Assembly (NCBI GenBank): GCA_002415485.1 | Contig: DHYU01000054.1 | Location: forward strand, 24,363 to 40,776 | Length of the DNA: 16,414 bases | Direction of reading: 5' to 3' | From: Proteobacteria bacterium UBA5122 | GTDB taxonomy: Bacteria; Pseudomonadota; Gammaproteobacteria; Tenderiales; Tenderiaceae | In this document: piece after piece, positions 12,863 to 16,414 of the stretch | How the letters are laid out: the number at the start of each line of letters is the position of its first letter | Position numbering within the stretch: the stretch's first letter is position 1 | Notes under the pieces: model-generated | Told to the model about the DNA's origin: nothing | What the model saw: the letters and a program-made list of their open reading frames with translations, nothing else | The model's database searches: none | Program-made: the position numbers and the translations under genes

Positions 12863-13393
12863 ATGGTTCACTGTCGTCGAAGCTACGCGCCGGGTGGTAC
12901 TTTCTCCTTTGCCGTGATTTTGCGGGATCGCTCTACCAACCACCTCGTTACCTATGTCGATCAATTACGAGCGAGTTTTCGGCGCGCGAGACAAAAACAG
13001 CCCTTCGATATTATCGTGGTTGTGATATTACCCGATTACTTGCACGCGATTTTTCAGCTTCCCGAAGATGATGCGGGTTACCCATCTCGTTGGCGGTCGA
13101 TCAAAAGTCATTTTAGTCGTGCCCTTGTTAAACAGGGCGTTCGCCTTGAAAAGAATGACAGAGGTGAATTAGACCTTTGGCAGCGGCGATATTGGGAGCA
13201 CCAAATTCGGGATGAAGACGATTTGAAAACGCATGTCGACTATATTCATTTCAATCCGGTCAAACATGGGGGTGTGGATAAGGTGGCGGATTGGCCTTAT
13301 TCTTCATTTCATCGTTATGTGCGGCATGGGGTGTATGACGATAGTTGGAGAATGACCTGGATTCCGCTACGCTGCATCCAGGCTACTTATTGA
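12863..13393 (+). CDS. REP-associated tyrosine transposase (RAYT, IS200/IS605-like Y1)
   Basis: A 176-residue member of the TnpA_REP family, which cuts and joins single-stranded REP hairpins. Family blocks are present: VVVILPDYLHAIFQLPEDD (residues 52-70), WRSIKSHFSRALVK, LWQRRYWEHQIRDEDDL (105-121), and the catalytic-Tyr block HVDYIHFNPVKHG, with Tyr127 presumed nucleophilic. One key change is seen. The first His of the HUH metal site, normally PDHLH, is Tyr59 (PDYLH; codon tac at 13037-13039, one C-to-T change from cac), so metal binding may be impaired. REP elements in inverted orientation bracket the gene, and the downstream one forms its last codons. No strong ribosome-binding site precedes the ATG. 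Length is normal for the family and no frameshift is seen. Confidence 0.92.
   Translation: MVHCRRSYAPGGTFSFAVILRDRSTNHLVTYVDQLRASFRRARQKQPFDIIVVVILPDYLHAIFQLPEDDAGYPSRWRSIKSHFSRALVKQGVRLEKNDRGELDLWQRRYWEHQIRDEDDLKTHVDYIHFNPVKHGGVDKVADWPYSSFHRYVRHGVYDDSWRMTWIPLRCIQATY
13356..13386 (-). repeat. REP element B (3' end of RAYT, inverted)
   Basis: On the minus strand it reads GTAGCCTGGATGCAGCGTAG then CGGAATCCAGG, with a perfect CCTGGAT/ATCCAGG stem. It is the inverted counterpart of REP A and lies wholly inside the RAYT coding sequence, encoding its final residues (TWIPLRCIQATY region). Confidence 0.85.
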
Positions 13394-13423
13394 TGCTTTT
13401 GTGAAAGCACAACGGAGGTTCGT

Positions 13424-13825
13424 ATGAAAAAGATACTCGTCTTTTTAATGGCGATATATTCAGTTGGTGTGTTTGCTGATGATCAGTTAATACCTTACAA
13501 AATAATAAAAGAAGATAGAGTAGGCGGCTTTAAACTTTCGCTTGATGTTGAAGTTTCGGTTGCTGAGGGACGCCTTCCAAATGAAAAAGAGTTAGGGGAG
13601 TTGTCAATGTATTTGGCAACTTTTAGCGGCAAATATGACAGAGTATTTGTAGTGTATTATCTGCCAGGAATGATTCTTGACGCAGGTGGATTCGCAACTG
13701 CTCATCACAATCCAGATATGAACGTGGTAATGATGAAAGAGATGTTACTAGAATATCCTAAATACTATTATTTGATCCCAGAAATTCGAGAACAGTTTCC
13801 AGACTATGAGCCTAGGATCCAATAA
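13424..13825 (+). CDS. Small secreted protein of unknown function
   Basis: A 133-residue protein I do not recognise. Residues 1-18 (MKKILVFLMAIYSVGVFA) form a clear signal peptide with probable cleavage before DDQ, so it should be periplasmic or released. The mature part has no Cys and alternates charged and aromatic stretches. FVVYYLPGMILDAGGFATAH resembles a strand-loop that follows a catalytic-looking fold, but I can name no family. GGAGG lies 6 nt before the ATG. It is AT-rich compared with the RND gene that converges on it, and it lies between REP B and REP C, so it may have been acquired with the RAYT cluster. Confidence 0.75.
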   Translation: MKKILVFLMAIYSVGVFADDQLIPYKIIKEDRVGGFKLSLDVEVSVAEGRLPNEKELGELSMYLATFSGKYDRVFVVYYLPGMILDAGGFATAHHNPDMNVVMMKEMLLEYPKYYYLIPEIREQFPDYEPRIQ

Positions 13826-13840
13826 TAGAAAACAGCAAAA

Positions 13841-13870
13841 AGCCCGAATACAGCGCAGCGAAATCCGGGT
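13841..13870 (+). repeat. REP element C (after the small secreted protein)
   Basis: AGCCCGAATACAGCGCAGCG then AAATCCGGGT, sharing CAGCGAAATCCGGG with REP A in the same orientation. The left arm has G-to-A relative to the expected CCCGGAT, giving one mismatch in the stem. It sits between the convergent ends of the secreted protein and the RND permease. Confidence 0.75.
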
Positions 13871-13876
13871 TGATCT

Positions 13877-16414
13877 CTAACTCTCACCCACAACCAAATC
13901 CCGCCGTTCACGATGCATCAACGAATACACGGCGGGGATTAATACCAAGGTAATCAAGGTCGATGCGAATAGGCCACCGAGTACGGCGCGGGCGAGGGGG
14001 GCTTGTGCGTCGGCGCCTTCGCCGATGCCGAAGGCGAGTGGTAGTAGTGCGAGCATGGTGGTGAGGGTGGTCATGAGGATGGGCCGCAGGCGCAGGCGTC
14101 CGGCTTCGAGCAGGGCGTCGTGGATGAGCAGGCCTTCTTGCCGTAGGCGTCCGGTTTGGTCGACGAGCAGGATGGCGTTGTTGACGACGATGCCGCACAG
14201 CATGATGCAGCCGATGGCGGATTGCAGGTTCATGGTGGTGTTGGTGAGGTAGAGGGTGGTGACGACGCCGACGGCGGCGACGGGCACGGACAACATCACC
14301 ACCAGCGGTGCGCGCAGCGATTCGTATTGCGAGGCCAGCACCATGTAGACCAACAACACGGCCAGCGCGAGCGCGATCAGCAGTTCGTTGAAGGCCTTTT
14401 CCTGTTCTTCATAATTGCCGGCGATCAACAGGTCGTAGCCGATGGGGCGGGCGATGGTCTGTAGTTGTTGGCGGATGTCGGCGGCGACGGAGCCGAGGTC
14501 GCGTTCGGCGATGTTGGCATGGATCGAGATCAATCGCTGTTGGTCTTTGCGTTCGATGATGACTGGTCCGCGACCGCTGTCGATGGTGACTAGATTACGC
14601 AGCGCGACCTGTTCGCCGCCCGGTGTGCGCACAGTTAAATCGAGAATCTCATCGATGCTGCGGTGTTCGGCGTCGGCCAGTTGCACCAGGATGTCATAGG
14701 CATTGCCAGCTACACGAAACTCACCGGCGCGGCTGCCGGCAACGGCAGTCTTGATCACGTCGGTTACGTCACGCACATCGAGGCCGAGGTCGGCGATCTT
14801 GTCGCGTTGCATGCGGATGCGTTGCTGCGGGATGCCGAGTTCGCGGCTGATGTCGACATCGGTCACACCCGGCACCTGGCCGATGACCTCCGCCGCCTGT
14901 TGCGCCAGCAGGCCCAATACATCGAGATCGAAGCCGCGCACCTCGACCGTGATGCCTTCGGCATTGGCGAGGATGCGTTGCAGCAGGAACTGGCCCTGCG
15001 GTGCGCGGGTGCGGATCTTCATGCCGGGGATCTGGCCATCGAGCAGTTTGCGCAGGTCGTTGGCGATTTCCTCGTTGGAGCGTGCGCGCTCGCTGGCGGA
15101 GGTCAGCGATAACCGAATCTCGCCCGCGGCGCGCGCGCTGCCACGAGTGCCGGAGGTGGTGATCGAGACCACCGACGACACCGCCTCCGGCACGTTGGCG
15201 TAGACGATGGCCTCCATCAAACGCGTCTGTTGATCGAGCAGTTCGAGCCGCGTGCCGACCTCCATCTCACCACTGACGCGGACCTCACCTTCGTCGCTCG
15301 GCGGCATAAACTCAGTACCGATCAGCGGCATCATCGCCAGACTGATCGCAAACAAACCTGCCGATAGCGCGACGACCTTGAGCCGGTGGTCCAGGCTGTA
15401 GGCGAGCAGGCGGCGATAGTGATTTTCGAGTGCGGTCAGCACGTCGGCGGCGCGTTGTGCCATCGTGCCGCTGTCTGTTGGCGCTTGTCGCTGCAACAGC
15501 TTCGAGGCCAGCATCGGCACCAACGCCAGCGCAACGACCAAGGCGCACAGCAGCGAAAACATGATGACGTAGGCCAGTTCTTTGAACAGCACACCGCTCA
15601 CGCCCTGCAGGAAGATCAGCGGCAGGAATATGGTGAGGGTGGTGATGGTGCCGGCGATGACGGCGGTCGCCACCTCGCGCGTACCGGCGATGGCGGCGCG
15701 TTTGGCGTCTTCACCGCGTTCCTGGTAGCGGCGATAGACGTTTTCCAATACCACGACTGAGCTGTCGACCATCATGCCGACGCCGAGTGCGAGGCCGCCG
15801 AGCGTCATCAGGTTCAGCGTGTAGCCGCCAAAGTAGAGCAGGGCGAAGGTCGCCATCATCGAGATCGGGATCGCCAGCGAGATGACGATGGTGCTGCGTA
15901 GATTGCGCAGGAAGAACAGCAGCACCAGCACCGCCAGACTGCCGCCATAGAGCACGGACTGGGCGACGTTGGCGATGGAGCGTTCGATGAAGTTGCCCTG
16001 GTTGATGACCGGCACCACGTGCAGCTGCGGGAAGTTGCGATTGATCTCATCGATCTCGGCCAGCACCCGCTGCGCGACCTCGACCGTGTTGGCCTCGGGT
16101 TGTTTGCGGATCGCGATGCGCAGGCCGCGCTCGCCGTTGACGCGGATCAGGCGGCTGAGTTTTTCATAGGTGTCTTTGACGACAGCCACCTGGCCCAATG
16201 TGACCTGGGCGCCGTCGCTGTCGGCGATGACGGTGGCGCGGATTTGGTCGAGGTCTTCAAACTCGGCCGGGGCGCGCAGTGTGACCTCAAAGCGGCCGTG
16301 TTCGATCTTGCCCGCGGGGCGGTCGAGGTTGGCGTCGCGGATCGCGTCCAGGACGCGGTCGAGCGGCAGCCCGAGGGCGTTGACGAGGTTCGGGTCGAGC
16401 TCGATGCGCACCTC
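13877..16414 (-). CDS. RND-family efflux permease (5' end outside window)
   Basis: 845 residues of an inner-membrane RND pump, open to the window edge; about 180-200 N-terminal residues are missing compared with the usual 1020-1050. Porter-domain sequence (LGQVAVVKDTYEKLSRLIRV) is followed by a six-helix bundle from about 15970 to 15500, a second porter region, and the last bundle (14400-13920). The TM4 motif reads VDSSVVVLENVYRRY, keeping the first Asp of the AcrB pair, with Ser replacing the second. TM10 reads GIVVNNAILLVDQTGRLRQE, with Asn where AcrB has its Lys. Both variants occur in other drug/lipid-type RND pumps. The partner membrane-fusion protein would be expected upstream, outside the window. 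Substrate unknown. Confidence 0.93.
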   Translation of the reverse strand, partial: EVRIELDPNLVNALGLPLDRVLDAIRDANLDRPAGKIEHGRFEVTLRAPAEFEDLDQIRATVIADSDGAQVTLGQVAVVKDTYEKLSRLIRVNGERGLRIAIRKQPEANTVEVAQRVLAEIDEINRNFPQLHVVPVINQGNFIERSIANVAQSVLYGGSLAVLVLLFFLRNLRSTIVISLAIPISMMATFALLYFGGYTLNLMTLGGLALGVGMMVDSSVVVLENVYRRYQERGEDAKRAAIAGTREVATAVIAGTITTLTIFLPLIFLQGVSGVLFKELAYVIMFSLLCALVVALALVPMLASKLLQRQAPTDSGTMAQRAADVLTALENHYRRLLAYSLDHRLKVVALSAGLFAISLAMMPLIGTEFMPPSDEGEVRVSGEMEVGTRLELLDQQTRLMEAIVYANVPEAVSSVVSITTSGTRGSARAAGEIRLSLTSASERARSNEEIANDLRKLLDGQIPGMKIRTRAPQGQFLLQRILANAEGITVEVRGFDLDVLGLLAQQAAEVIGQVPGVTDVDISRELGIPQQRIRMQRDKIADLGLDVRDVTDVIKTAVAGSRAGEFRVAGNAYDILVQLADAEHRSIDEILDLTVRTPGGEQVALRNLVTIDSGRGPVIIERKDQQRLISIHANIAERDLGSVAADIRQQLQTIARPIGYDLLIAGNYEEQEKAFNELLIALALAVLLVYMVLASQYESLRAPLVVMLSVPVAAVGVVTTLYLTNTTMNLQSAIGCIMLCGIVVNNAILLVDQTGRLRQEGLLIHDALLEAGRLRLRPILMTTLTTMLALLPLAFGIGEGADAQAPLARAVLGGLFASTLITLVLIPAVYSLMHRERRDLVVGES

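Noticed and set aside
1..16414. CRISPR arrays, toxin-antitoxin pairs or phage defence islands
   Set aside because: No regularly spaced repeats were seen, and none of the genes resembles known defence or toxin-antitoxin modules (RatA is treated as a Coq10-type protein, not a classical toxin pair).

Overview
The window looks like a chromosomal segment of a gammaproteobacterium. The order smpB, Na+-symporter, ratA, ratB, bamE (convergent), fur is the kind of arrangement found in that class, and the tmRNA tag reads (A)ANEDNYALAA. The genus cannot be named from the sequence. Housekeeping genes are fairly GC-rich. Two stretches (about 9885-12850 and 13424-13825) are clearly more AT-rich and look acquired.

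Layout. 1-1748: a YecA/UPF0149 protein with a C-terminal SEC-C zinc motif, a decayed histidine-kinase ATPase fragment, and a small membrane-anchored protein of unknown function. 1821-3612 (minus): a TrpD2/YbiB-like protein and a Bax-inhibitor-1/YccA membrane protein with its own terminator. 3890-4310: tRNA-Ser(UGA), a terminator, and the frameshifted remnant of a tyrosine integrase, the scar of an element once integrated at this tRNA. 4381-6124 (minus): a LAGLIDADG homing endonuclease, ssrA (tmRNA) and smpB. 6258-8360 (plus): NSS-family transporter, ratA and ratB, overlapping end to end. 8357-9695: bamE converging on ratB, then fur followed by a secreted HbpS/GlcG-like protein. 9885-12555 (minus): a LuxR-type regulator and a secreted HAF-repeat protein with an 18-bp perfect palindrome upstream. 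12819-13870: a RAYT (REP-associated tyrosine transposase) with three REP elements, plus a small secreted protein. 13877-16414 (minus): most of an RND efflux permease, cut by the window edge.

The most striking observation is in ssrA. The tmRNA gene is split in its T-loop by a 276-nt group I intron (4933-5208). Removing it rebuilds a canonical T-arm and gives a mature RNA of 363 nt. The intron has no ORF. A single-motif LAGLIDADG endonuclease gene starts 73 bp past the tmRNA 3' end, beyond the tmRNA terminator, on the same strand. This suggests an intron plus free-standing endonuclease pair that together colonised ssrA. If so, ribosome rescue in this organism depends on ribozyme splicing, and the usual ssrA 3' attachment site for integrative elements is disrupted.

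Other points of interest: the RAYT has Tyr in place of the first His of its HUH motif, and one REP forms the 3' end of its coding sequence. The smpB promoter seems to leave almost no 5' leader.
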